Shown here: positions 11,447-23,634 of the stretch, in pieces
Position numbering within the stretch: position 1 is the first letter of the stretch
How the letters are laid out: every line of letters starts with the position of its first letter
Origin: Sophora flavescens
Lineage: Eukaryota; Streptophyta; Magnoliopsida; Fabales; Fabaceae
Direction of reading: 5' to 3'
NCBI GenBank assembly: GCA_030762895.1
Contig: CM061062.1
Coordinates: 285,878,397 to 285,942,396 of the forward strand
DNA: 64,000 nucleotides
Position numbers and translations under genes: made by a program
Notes under the pieces: generated by a model
Database searches by the model: none
What the model saw: only the letters and a program-made list of their open reading frames with translations
Told to the model about the DNA's origin: nothing

Positions 11447-13178
11447 AAATTAAACTATTAATTTATTATATTTTGTATGTTACATGTAATTTTTAAAAAT
11501 ATATTAACCACAATTTTTACTATTTTATATTAGCCAACTAAATTAAATTATCAATCAACTAATTAGTTGGAATTTAGCCTTTTGAATGGAAGTGAAGAAA
11601 CCGGATAAACCATATCTTCATCTAGGGTTATGTAATCTGCGGGACTTTAGGGGATTACACTTCAAAGAGTGGGTTATGTAATCTTCATTTTTTTTTGGCC
11701 ACTGTATAGGTGCAGATATAGCTATCAGGGTAATCTTACGGATATATCTTTTTTCATCTTTTTTAGGGTATACTTGATGTATTTCGTTGGTGTATGACCC
11801 AATTTTTGGGTTGTATATGGTGTGAGTATTCCTAATCCTCCAATTAATACACTTTTTGATTTATAAAAAATAAAAATATCCTCATCTAGTTACAGTGCTA
11901 CCGTTTACACCATGCATCAATATACACTTGTAAACACTGAAGATGTTTTTCTACTGTAGCACAACACTGGTGGACACGTGTTGATTTGTGGATTGTTCAT
12001 ATTGTTTGTCTTTTTGGGGCATTTTGTTTTATTAAAAATGTCAAACAACAGAGTTTGAGTGTTTGACCTCTCCTGAGCAGAGGTGTCGTGTTATATTCGG
12101 TGTTGTGTTGTCATCTACATTCTACAGAGTTCAGCTTTCAAAGAAGAAGAAAAATAGATGAAATGAAAGAGATGGAGTGAAATACGCCCTCAGTCACTGA
12201 TGGAGGAAGGAGAGGTGGAGAAGCGACCATAGGGACACCATCGGCGGCTACATTCTCCTGTTGGAGGAATGGTTTCTCTAGATGAGTTCTCACTCTCCTC
12301 TCTCTAAATCGGAGGTCTCGCTCGCTTGCTCTCCCTATATCTACCTGAACTCCTGCACCTCCATCATTGTCGACGTCACATGAAGCTTCATAAAGCTTTG
12401 TTCGGTAAACCTTTCTCCAGAGCTCTTCTCTATCTTTCTTCTACACTTATGTTCTTTGGAGATTCTTCATAAACTACTCTTTTCTTCATTCCCAGAACCA
12501 TTTCATCATTTGCTTAAATTTTTTCAGAGGCTAAAGATTCTCAAGAAAGAGATATGAAATTTCAGTCGGTGGTGAGTTACGACTATTTTCAATCCGTTCA
12601 ATTGTGGATGTTTTACATTTGTTTTGTTCAAATGAAATTTAGTATAGTTTATTTGGAGTGTTTCTTTGTGATGATTTTAGTGTTTTAGGAATAAATATTA
12701 TTGCCACTATAACTTTTGTTAGCCAAGTCATGCATAATTTGAGTGACAAATAATCTTAGCATTTTATAGCAAAGTAATTGCCATGAAAAGCCAACTAGAA
12801 CTTTTAGTGGCCATGAAAGCATTAAAATTTTATTTTATGGTACATTTACTTTCTCTAGCTATGTATACACATGTTTCATTAGATAGAGGCATATATTTGG
12901 GTTGAAGTGCCCAGGTTTCTCAACTTCGATCAGGCACATCCCTGTTAGAATCACTACGAAGCTATATAAGGTATTTTTTGGCCTGAATAACTTAGAACAG
13001 CCTCCCCAAATTGAAGAGCAGCCCCAAACCCAAGTGAGTAATCTTCAATAATTTAAACACACAAGCACATGTTCTTTTTAATCATCAGCATAAATTTTGG
13101 TTGATATCCCTTGTGTTGGACATGATATAAGTAGTTTTGTTTGGGAGTGATTTTTAGTTGGGCTTGCTGCAAATGTAG

Positions 13179-13260
13179 CTAGACAAAGTGAAGAAGGAGA
13201 ATCAGAATTCAAGATCTATACTAAATCAGATTACTGAACACTTTGCAACTCTTCAAAATC
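13179..13260 (+). pseudogene. WRKY-type leucine-zipper exon fragment (tentative)
   Basis: The stretch after an acceptor-like ATGTAG and before a GTAATT donor translates as VKKENQNSRSILNQITEH followed by FATLQNQ. That resembles the KENxxLxxxLxQIxxxYxxLQxQ zipper upstream of the DNA-binding domain in group II WRKY factors. No WRKYGQK domain is present, and LTR insertion at 13342 cuts the downstream side. It may be a gene relic or a captured fragment. The resemblance is short, so I am unsure. Confidence 0.35.
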
Positions 13261-15600
13261 AGGTAATTTTTGCGATTTAGCAGAATCTAGATTTTAGAAA
13301 ATAAAAACGAACATAGTTGAATATAGAAGATATATGTGTTTTGTAACACCCTAGTTTTTACACATATGATTAATTATTTTATTTGGATGTTTATGTTTAT
13401 TTTGTTATGCGGTTTAGTTTGAGTAATTAAATTACTCTCTTCGAATTATTTTATTGGGTGCGTTAGCACTGACTTATTTCAATGAATGCACGCTTACTAG
13501 ACAATAATTTACGTTATTGTCACTATTATTACCAGTACAGAAAAATGTTTTAAATAATATGATTAAGAGAATAGCATTTCCATATTTTCATTCTATTTAA
13601 TTTTAGATTTGAAAATAAACTGGTTTGACATTAATCGGAGATTAAATTTTGGACTGAGTATTTTCTCAGTTAATCAGTTCAACTATTAATCTTTACTCTA
13701 ATTTGAATTTCGAAATCATATATTTATCAATCTTTATTTTTAGATTCCAAAAAATAAAAACATGTTTATTTTAGGCTTAATATTTATCACTCATAGTGTA
13801 CCCACTAATACAAAACTAAATTTTATCTCTCTCTCTCCCTTAATGACCCGTAAACCCACCCTTCCCCATCACTCGTCTCTTTTCTTTCTCTACTTCTTCC
13901 TTCTCACCCATCTTCTTATTCTTTCTCCCTCACTCCATCTTCTTCTCCCTTGCCGTTCCAAACCGCGCTGCCACCACCCACGCACATCCGCGACACCGTG
14001 TCGACCGCCACTGCCCGAAGCCGCTTGGAACTACACCGTCGTCGACTTGAGGGACCACAAAACGCGCAGCCTGCACGCATTCTCCATCGTGAAATTCGTC
14101 GCCCTCCATCGAGGTGAGCTCGGCCACCACCTTCCATGGTGGATTACCCCCTTCCCTTGTCAGCTTAAACACATTCTTCTTCCTCAAAAGCTTGTCTTCA
14201 TTTTCTTGGGTCATGGTAGTTTCAGATCTGTTTTGCGGTGCTCCGCCACCCCTCCATCGCCAGCTGCCGTGCCGGCCATTGCAACATCCACCATGTCCTC
14301 TTTTCTTGACATCTTGGGTGAGTACTTCTCCATAACCTCTCCTAGTTGAAAATCCCCAATTTTATTTTGAAAACCCTAACTTTTCATTTTACCCAAATCA
14401 TGAAATTGGTTGTATTTTGGTGCAATTAGGACTTTTAATTTATGATTCCTAAGTTTAGTTTCATGATTATCTATTTAAATCAAAATTTCCCCAAATTGCT
14501 CTTTGAACCCTAAAACCCCAATTCGATTTTTATTGAAATTGGTTATGTATGGTAAAATTAAGTATGCATTTATGAAATTATGACTTTTAGTTGATGATTC
14601 CCAAGTTCATTTTCATGATCCTTTAATCAAAACAAAGTTTCCTCAAAGGGTATTGTGAAGCTTCAGCTCCAAACATGATTTTCTTTGAAAATGACCTTGT
14701 TTGGTAATAAGATTAAGTGTTTAGATCAAATTAGAATGTGTGTTTGATCATGTATAATTGATTTCTTGATTTCTGGTTGTTGCGCGTTGTTGGATTCCCT
14801 CTCTGAGACGTTTGACACGGCTATGCTTGCTTGATGGAGTAGATAGTTACACTCTTGGAGCTAACGTGAGCATTAAGACGATGATCCTTTACTTGTCTTC
14901 AAAGGTAAGGGGAGCTTGCCTAGGGATATTCAATGACCATGTCCATGTGTGTATGTGTTTAATTGAGCGTTGTGAATATTATTGTGATATTGAGCAAATA
15001 CTTGAATGACTTGTTTACTTGAACTATTGTGATTATTACTTGAAGTTGAACGTTACTTGCTTTAAAGTGTTATGAATTATATACATGTGATGAATTGTCA
15101 TTAACTATAATATTATTATTGTTGTGAAATATTACTGTTGATTGAAGTTTGCGAAGCCGGACTTGAGTCCGTGCCCAATGACTATAAGGATTAAAAGCCT
15201 TAATAAGCCTTGAATAGAACTTTGAAAGTTTTGGGTTCACTTATAAAAGTTCCTTGTTTAAAGTGCTTACTTCAGAAGAATAAGATCTTGGTTTTTAGAA
15301 AAATGTTGAAGTGATTTTGAGTTGAAGGAAACTATATTTTTATGATCAAAAGTTTTGTACGAGAGAAAACCTTTTCGAACGGTGTGTTTTATGAAGGAAA
15401 GGCCCTTTGAAAATATTTGACTTTATTCCATCAAGGATTTCAAAAGCAAATGAATTTCCAAATTTTTTATAAAAGACTTTGTAAAGGAAAAGATTTTCTC
15501 CTAAATGATTTAGAAACGTTCCGGTTACTTGGATAAGTGACCGAGGTTTTGTCTTGTTTTTTGATTTTCACTAAGCGAAAAGTAAGCACATGTGAAAGAT

Positions 15601-15742
15601 AATACTAGTTCGCGAGACATCGCCTCTAGTATTCAATTGTATGCACGGATCTGGGATCCGTGTCAAGAATTATGGACCAAGGGTCCCAATCGTGATATTA
15701 TGTGCTAAGAGTCATGATTTTGGAATTGAGGACTGTGTGTCC
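15601..15742 (+). repeat. Hairpin cluster in the outer solo LTR
   Basis: Four perfect inverted repeats occur in series: AATACTAG/CTAGTATT (15601-15608 with 15626-15633), CACGGATC/GATCCGTG (15644-15651 with 15655-15662), GGACC/GGTCC (15674-15678 with 15682-15686) and GGAC/GTCC (15730-15733 with 15739-15742). Stem sequences differ from those in the LTR at 3075-4928, but the relative position, after the donor-like site, is comparable. Confidence 0.75.
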
Positions 15743-17200
15743 TAATTTCGTTGTTATGGGTTAGGAGTCCTTATCATGTTGAAATAAAACATGGATAAAA
15801 TTATAATTGTTTCTGCGACAACAACCTCGGACTGCGGCATCGGTCTAAGGTGTTGTGATTGAGCACTCGGACAGCATGTCTTGTGTTATTGATTTTCAAG
15901 TAATGAAAATTGTGAATAGTCATTGTATTTTATTCATATGCATTTCCTCTTAGCAGACGTGCTTGAGTTATCCGAATACCCGCTTAAGATGTGGTATTTG
16001 TAACACCCTGTTTTTCCTATGCTTTCTGTAGCAGTAAGTACAAATTTAAATGTATTTATTTAAGATTAAATTCAGAGAATGATTTTAATTAAACTAAAAT
16101 CATTTTCTTGTGTTGTTATATCATATGAAGTTACGGTAAAAATTTCGATTGAAAATTCAGACAGAAGCCGGTCTGTGTTTTCACTGTCGGTATAAGTTTA
16201 CTGAGCATAAAACCTAATTTTGACCCGTGAACGAGATAGTTAGTGTTTTTATTATGTTTCCTTCCACTTTGGTTATTTTGAAAATTTTTGTTCAAAAATA
16301 AAATAAAATATTTTATTCGGGCGAAAACATCGGAAGAATTACGATCGGAAATGCAACCGGGTACGAAATGGAGCAGAATAGGAGACATAAAAGCCTTGAG
16401 GTGAGATGAGGGAGTGAGGTGACTCACTAGAGGTATGACCAAAGCTACCTCCTAAAAAGTTGTCATGATGATATTTTTTGAAATATAACATATTATATTC
16501 TAAAAACCCATTTTTCTCTCTCTTCTCAAACCAAACAAGGCACAAGGTCAAAACTTGCTCTCCAAGCTCATTCATCTCTCCTCAATTTCGCACCACACTC
16601 TCCCCTCTCTATATATACCCCTTTCATTTTCACTTCATCATCTTCCTCCTTCAAACTCCATTAAAGTTCATCTTCTTCTTTCTTCTAAAAGTTCAAGCTC
16701 TTAAAGCTTTAGTTTTTATTCATCTTTTCTACTTAAGTTATTCATTAAAGTTCTTCCTTATACTAAGGGTAATGCTCTCATATAAATCTTTTTTGAAGTT
16801 TCATCTTTTATTTCTTAGTTTACTTTATGTGTTCTTTATATGCTTTAAACTTCTAAAATCTCTCCAAAATGGTAGAAAACTCCTTTTGAGTTGAAACCAC
16901 TTTCTATAGTATTGTATTAACTTGTATTTTCACATAATAAGAGGTTGTGTAAAACAAAAATCTCTACCTATCTCTCCCAATGAAGGTCAAATGCTTGCAT
17001 TTGTGACCTAGGAAGTTTTTGTTTCAACTTTTGGAATATAATCATGTGTTTGAGTTTCTAACTATCCCTTGATCTTGAATCTATAAATCTTGGAAGTTTT
17101 ATAGCTTGTTCCTATGATGGCCGAAAAATATGAATAAGTAGGCCTAGTATACTATGTTTCAACTTTCCAAGTATTGATCATGGATTTAGAACTCTTAATA

Positions 17201-17581
17201 ACTTGTTTATTTTATGTTATTAAAGCTAGTATGTGTTACTTTCATTTTTCCAAGATGATCATGGACTTGAGCTCCATATGATATTTGGATGCTAAGTCTA
17301 AGAGATTGGAAAGTTTAAGGATTTATAACTTGTTTATTTTATGTTATTAAAGCTAGTATGTGTTACTTCCATTTTTCCAAGATGATCATGCACTTGAGCT
17401 CCATAAGATATTTGGATGCTAAGTCTAAGAGATTGGAAAGTTTAAGGATTTATAACTTGTTTATTTTATGTTATTAAAGCTAGTATGTGTTATTTTCATT
17501 TTTCCAAGATGATCATGGACTTGAGCTCCATAAGGTATTTGGATGCTAAGTCTAAGAGATTGGAAAGTTTAAAGATCTCTA
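17201..17581 (+). repeat. 127-bp tandem repeat, three copies
   Basis: Units begin ACTTGTTTATTTTATG at 17201, 17328 and 17455, so the period is exactly 127 bp, with only a few substitutions between copies. A more diverged partial unit follows near 17640-17710. The array is inside the inner solo LTR and has no counterpart that I can see in the outer one. Confidence 0.9.
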
Positions 17582-18735
17582 GCCTATAAATCCTATGAAG
17601 GCCGAACCTAGAAAGTTATGGACCTAGGATACTTTGTTCTTATTTTTTCCAAAATGATCATGGTTTTGAGCTCCTTAACACATATGGATGCTAAACCTAA
17701 GAGATTGGAAAGTTTAGTGAATGCTAGCCTATTTTACTAGCCTTGGCCGAATGCCCTATGTTTTTAACTTAGTGGAATTTTAATTCAACTTTGTTAAGTG
17801 ATCACTGTTTATGAACTCCTAACACTTAAGGATCATAAATCCATGAGTTGTATAATTTTCGGGAATCTCTAACCCTAAGAACTAGTCTTGGCCGAACCTA
17901 TACCTTGTGGTTTAGTGTTCTTGTTTGATTTTAACTTGTGATTTTGTGTTCATAACCTTAGACTTCCATCGCGGAGGAAACGAGGACATTCGTGACATAC
18001 CTCTTCGAGCATCTAATCTCCTTACCTTCACGGAAGGTAAGAGGGGATTGCCTAGGGATATTCAATGACTATATGCATGTTGTATGTGTTTACTTGAGTG
18101 ATTTGAATATTATTGTGATATCGAGTCAATTCTTGAATAACTTGTTTACTTGAACTCTTGTGGTTATTACTTGAATTTGAACGTTACTTGCTTTAAAATG
18201 TTATGAATTATATATATGTGATGAACTGTCGTTAACTGTGATATTATTGTTGAGAATATATTACTGTTGATTGAAGTTTGAGAAGCCGGACTTGAGTCTG
18301 CGCACAATGATTATAAAGGATTAAAAGCCTTAATAAGCCTTGAATAGAACTTTGAAAGTATTGGTTTCATTTATAAAAGTTCCTTGTTTAAAACACTTAC
18401 TTCAAGAGAATGAGATTCTAGTTTTGAAAAGGAACGTTGAAGTGTTTTTAAGTCAATAGAAACTACCTTTTTATGATCCAAAGTTTGTACGAGAGAAAAC
18501 TTTTTTCGAACTATGTGTTTCATGAAGGAAAAACCCCTTTAAAAATATGTGACCTTATTCCATTAAGGATTTCAAAAGTAAACGAATTTCCAAATGTTTT
18601 ATAAAAGACTTTGTAAAGGAAAAGATTTTCTCCTAAATGATTTAGAAACGTTCCGGTTACTTGGATAAGTGACCGAGTCTTTGTTTTGGTTTTTGATTTT
18701 CATTGAACGAATAGTAAGAACAGGTGAAATCGAAT

Positions 18736-18850
18736 CTAGTATACGAGACGTCGGAATACTAGTGTTCTTTAATTTACATGTAGATCTTTGATCCGTGTCA
18801 CGTTGCTGTGGTCTGTGTGTCCTAATTATGTTGTTGTGGACTGTGTGTCC
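18736..18850 (+). repeat. Hairpin cluster in the inner solo LTR
   Basis: CTAGTAT (18736-18742) pairs with ATACTAG (18756-18762). GGAC (18838-18841) pairs with GTCC (18847-18850) across TGTGT. The latter lies in a short tandem series built on the word CTGTGTGTCCTAAT. These correspond to the cluster at 15601-15742 of the outer LTR. Confidence 0.7.
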
Positions 18851-21035
18851 AATTCACGTTGTCGACTGTGTGTCCTAATCACGTTGTGATAAATGTTATT
18901 AAATGCGAATGTTGTTTTCTATGACCACAAGTCTTGACTAGTGCATCGGTCTAAGGTGTTGTGATTGAGCACTCGGACTGCGCGTCCCGTGTTATTGATT
19001 TTCAAGTGATGAAAATTGTGAATAGTCGTTAGCCTTGGGCTTCGACAACGAAAAAGAGTGAACACAAAGAAAAATCTCAATAATGAAAAGTCTTTTATTC
19101 ATATGCATTTCCCCTTGGCAGACGTGCTTGAGTTACCGGATACCTGCTTAAGATGTGGTATTTGATGATGTATACATCCGAATGGCCGTTATAAGGGATT
19201 CGTGATGGTGTTGATCCAGGTACATGAGGTGACGGAGACAACTTGCCAAACGTCGCGTATGAGCCTGATCAACTCTTTCTTTCTTAATGATAAAACGGTG
19301 ATGACATCTCATGAGATTAAGATTAGAGCCTGATAATAGAAGTGTCATGCATTATCTTTATAAAATTGATTGATTCGGATATGAGACCCACTGAAATAAT
19401 ACTTGTTGTTTACCTATGAGTAATGTTTAAAATGTTAATATGCCAATGTGTTGTATGTATCATGTGTGTGGTTGTTGTATGATATATCCATTTGCCGGTG
19501 TCTCACTCTTACAGTTATATCAGGTCTCTTCGGGTTTTGCTGTAGTACCTTGGTACTCTAGTACCGATGTTGCAGAGGAGTCTTTCTAAGTCACTTGAAG
19601 ACCTAGTGTTAGAGGTTGGGATAGTATTCTGATTGGGGGACCTCTCCAATGAATATTTGATAGAATGACCAGCTTAGGAGTCTGAGTTGGGGTTGTATAT
19701 CGAAAGAGGTCGGTAAATGTATTGTTATATACATCCATCTGTAGTTTGAACTTTTTCTTTCGAAAGTGGAAACCTAGAGAAATTTTGTATGTCATGGAAA
19801 CTTTGTTACGAACGTGACTTTACGTTTTGAATGTATGAACGATGGATTTCAGAGTTATCCTTAAAGAAAAAAAAATTGTATACCCCGGTTTTCTGACTTA
19901 AAAGAAAACAATTTTCGGAAAGCAACCAGCAAATTATCTTTTAATTTAATTCCGCATGTGTTACGTAGTAATGCCTAAGGGGGGCGTTACAGTATTCGAT
20001 GAGGTATACATCCGAATGGCCGTTATAAGGGATTCGTGATGATGTTGATCCGGGCGCATGAGGTGATGGAGACAACTTGCCAAACGGGGCGTATAAGCTT
20101 GATCAGCTCTTTCTTTCTTAATGATAAAACGGTGTTGGCATCTCATGAGATTAAGTTTAGAGCCTAATTATTGAAGTTTCATGCATTCTCTTTATAAAAC
20201 TGATTGTTCGGGTATGAGACCCACTGATATAACACTTGTCATTTTATCTCTGAATAATAATTAAATGTTAATGTGCTGAGGTGATGTATGTATCGTGTAT
20301 TTGGTTGTTGTATGATATATCCATTTGTCGATATCTTACCCTTACAGATATATCAGGTTTCTTCTGGTTCGCTATTGTACCCTGGGTACTTTAGTACAGA
20401 TGGTGTAGATGAGTCTTCCTAAGTCACTCAAAGACTTAGATCTGGTTGTTTGATGAAGTATTTGATTGTGGAATGATCACGTGAGTGTTCCTCAGGAATA
20501 ACTTTTAGAATGACCAGCTTAGGGTTTGAGACTTAGATTTTTGATAGTATGTATGAGTATGACTCAGAGAGTCTTTATTTTAAAATGGAATGTTTATGGC
20601 TCGGAGAGCATCTCTTTTGAATGAAAACCTAAGTTTTTCCTTTTGGTCATGTATAACTTATTGATGTAACTATTTTTAGTATATTACTGCCTGGTGGTAT
20701 TTGGTGTAACTGAAATTCTGGTATGAAAATGTAATTATTTTAGCAGGTGTTCTTTTACCTGGGATGTTCGAATTACAGAGGAGACTCTGTCAAAATTGTC
20801 ATAAAAATACTAGCTTTTATTCAGGTATATCTCTAAATTAAATTGGCTTGCCGGGCTAGGATTGTAAGCCTGTGTGCCGATCAAGGCTTAGGTTTGGAGT
20901 TGTGACAAATTTTTATACCCAATTTCAGACGCTTATGTACTTATATAAATTATTTTCCGAAAGAAACCAGCAAATTGTCTTTTTAATTTTATTTCCACAC
21001 GTGTTTACAAAGTAATGCCCAAGGGGGGTGTTACA

Positions 21036-21374
21036 TGTTTTGGCAGGACAGTGTCATTTATATTGCAATTGTTTGGATGCTACAAAATGTTTGTGTAATG
21101 CCTATTTATCGGCTTGCAGCACTGCCTTTGTAGTTTGTATGGCGGTTATGCATCCTAATAGTATTAGATACAGCCTTTGGTCCATACATCTCTTAAGAAC
21201 TTGAAAGGAAACTACAATTTATTTAGAACCCCATTTTGTTACCAATAGGAAAACATATGAAGTGAAAAAAAATGAAAAGTACTCTCAAGGAAGAGACAAG
21301 GTGCAACTCATATCTATTCTAACTTCCAATTTCAAAACTAAAGATAATTTAAGAAAATGTTGCAGCTGCTAAAC
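21036..21374. other. Intergenic, nothing recognised
   Basis: This is host sequence interrupted by the solo LTRs; it rejoins 13341 across TGTTT. I see no coding potential or repeat in it. Confidence 0.6.
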
Positions 21375-21658
21375 CTCATCATAGCAGCAAGACTAGCAGT
21401 CTCTAACTCATCTAAAATATGTTTCAAAGATGGATCTTCCTTTATGTGTGCCATTCTCTCTTCAAGTTGATCTTTATTTGATGGATTAGTAAAACTTTCA
21501 AGCATGACAACATAGATGGATCCTAGATAGAGCACGTATATTTTATCAAACAGTTGAAATCTCATGTAACAAAATGTAGAAGGGGGAAATTTTACAAATA
21601 CATGCATCAAATAATTACCAAGGCGACCAACCATGGTCAGAAAATTAGGATTCTGCAT
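21375..21658 (-). pseudogene. AKR2-like (ankyrin-repeat chaperone) pseudogene fragment
   Basis: Two exon-like blocks resemble the STI1-like region of AKR2, a cytosolic chaperone for chloroplast outer-membrane proteins. From 21658 down to about 21602 the text is MQNPNFLTMVGRLGN and YLM. After an intron-like gap with a CTATCTAG acceptor, 21523-21375 gives DPSM and then, one base out of frame, MLESFTNPSNKDQLEERM, IKEDPSLKHILDE and AAMM, ending at an AG|GT donor. The donor of the first block is CATG rather than GT. Ankyrin repeats are absent. Retained intron positions suggest a decayed duplicate rather than a retrocopy. The family call rests on recognised motifs only. Confidence 0.6.
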
Positions 21659-23597
21659 AACACAAGTTTGTAACTCTGCCAGGCAACATATTTTGCTGCT
21701 AACACAGTCTGAAGATATGTTGATCTGGTTGCTTTCACCTACTAGGTGTCATGAAATTTTTAAGGCAAGATATTTAACATTTCCCTATACATTTATTTTA
21801 GATACATCTTAGACTAATAGTCTTAGTTAGAGTCTTCCAAACAAAACATGTTGGATGTACAAATGATTTGCAACCAAAATCACCTAAAATGTATAGACAG
21901 TTTCACCTGTATTGAACTTTAATATCATTCTCCTTAATTTCACTTTGCAGTTGCAAAAGGTATTTCTTTTATAATGTCCTTTTGAAATCATTTTAATTGA
22001 ATGTCAATAACTTATGTGTGTCAAAGAGCAGGTGACTCTTACTTAATGTTGTAGTGTAAATATTTAGTTGTATTGGTCTTTTATGTTATGGTTTTGTGGG
22101 CATTTAGCTACGGGTGTTTTGGGCATATTCTAGATGTTTTGCATCTGAGGATGTCGGGATGTTTTAAGAGTATATAATATGGCAATGTGTATTTGTGGTT
22201 TTGTGATTCCAGAATTTTTGTAACTATCCTCCACATCATACTGCAAGATGAGCCATGTGATGGAGAATTTAGCATTCAAGTTAGCAAGAGTGTAAAAGAA
22301 TGATAAAAATATAGCAGCCTTTTGGTAAGAGCCAATATGGTGGTTCATTTGAATTTTTTAACTTTCCAAAAATTTCATTTGTATTGATGAGAGCAAAAAT
22401 TAAGATGAAAAGGTGTTCTGAAAGTGAGCAACATTATTAGCTCATTCTGTTGCATTCTTCATAGCATTAGTAGTTCCTTGTGCTTTAGCTTTCACTTGCT
22501 GCTCAATCTGTAAACAACAATTTTTATGAAAGTAAATGTGGTTGTGTCTTCATAGTTACACTACTGATGCGTTCTTTGTTAAAGTCCTAATTAAAGGCTA
22601 AAAGGACTTTATGGACCTCCCCAAATTTAAAAGGATGAACACAGTTTTTCATCATGATAATTATTATCATGTAACATGACCATAATGCCTATCTCACATA
22701 TTGCTCTAATGGGAAAGGAAAATTTGACCTAACTAATTGCTGCAAGGGTCATTCAAAGTACTGCTTCTCTCTAAAGTGATATCTTTGTTAATATAGTCAA
22801 CATTTCCAGCATAGTTTCAGATACAACGTGTCATATATGTGTGCCATCAAAATGTCCAACTGCACGAAAAATAGAAAAATTATCGACCCATGGCTTCAAC
22901 TCCAACCCAGTCCCTACACCTGTTATTACAACAAGCATTCTACCTGAAAGAAAATTCTTTCCATTTATTTTATCGTTAGAACAGACAAATTATGGTGTTG
23001 TAATAAAAGGATAAACTTCTTTTGAAGTCCACCGAGAGATGTTGCTAAGGCCAGCAATATATTGTCATTAAAGAAAACTTAAGAGAAAATAAATCTATGA
23101 ATTTTGATAGCTGCTAATGTTCATTGTTTTTGCAACAAGTCTGGCTTCGGAAGTTATTCTTTTGCACCTAATGCTCAATCTCTATGCCCACATTTACATT
23201 CCCTAATTCCTGGCAAAGAGCCATGTGAGCACTTTGTGCAGTTCCTGTATTTGCCATTTCCATGATAATTATGTGACCAGTTTTCTTACTATTGTGCACA
23301 AAATAACTTAAATTTGGCAGGAGGGATGATATCTAGGAGACCAAAATTGAGCAATCGTGATACCTAGGGTCTAATTGGTGCAATTAGAACCCAATGGACT
23401 AAAATTACACAATCGTGATACTTGAGGGATGCAATTATCACAAGTGAAACCAGAAAGACCAAAATTATATAATTGTGATACTTCATGGACCAAAATTCTA
23501 ATTATACCTAATATATAATGTAAATATTTTTCAAAATGTAAATAATAATTATATTTCTCATTTGAATTAAATATTATAACAAATATTTTGAAGTAAA

Positions 23598-23634
23598 ATT
23601 TGCCGATGCGTACGCACGGGTACTTGCACTAGTT
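23598..23634 (+). mobile_element. Helitron-like 3' terminus
   Basis: An imperfect hairpin (CCGATGCG and CGCACGGG around TA) is followed after a short spacer by CTAG and then T. A GC-rich hairpin about ten bases before CTRR is the usual 3' end of plant Helitrons. I did not find the 5' TC end. Confidence 0.5.

Larger units (their letters stand above)
11016..13341. other. Intergenic stretch without intact genes
   Basis: AT-rich DNA. It holds a MITE-like inverted repeat (11284-11446) and a WRKY-zipper-like exon (13179-13260). 12120-12560 is pyrimidine-rich and looks like a 5' leader, but I see no frame of useful length. Its right end is contiguous with 21036 once the nested LTRs are removed. Confidence 0.6.
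15999..19991 (+). repeat. Inner solo LTR nested in the outer one (3993 bp)
   Basis: It starts TGTAACACCC at 15999 and ends GGGCGTTACA at 19991. It is flanked on both sides by GTATT, a perfect 5-bp duplication of the outer LTR sequence. Long stretches match the outer LTR, for example the blocks at 14880-15540 and 18020-18680, so this is the same family inserted into itself. A TATATA stretch lies near 16610, a GAAG|GTAAGA donor-like site at 18033-18041 and hairpins at 18736-18850. No pol sequence lies between the ends. Confidence 0.92.
13342..21035 (+). repeat. Outer solo LTR, chromovirus-type, split by a nested LTR
   Basis: It starts TGTAACACCC at 13342 and ends GGGGTGTTACA at 21035. The bases before it and after it are both TGTTT, a perfect 5-bp target duplication, and no internal region is present, so it is a solo LTR. 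The segments are 13342-15998 and 19992-21035, about 3.7 kb in all. It has an AAAG|GTAAGG donor-like site at 14901-14910 and hairpins at 15601-15742. The open frame at 13762-14349 is in a pyrimidine-rich part of the LTR and is not a credible gene. Confidence 0.9.

Noticed and set aside
13762..14349. 195-codon open frame on the plus strand
   Set aside because: It lies wholly within the outer solo LTR, is pyrimidine-rich and has no recognisable domain. It is the kind of chance frame found in CT-rich leaders.
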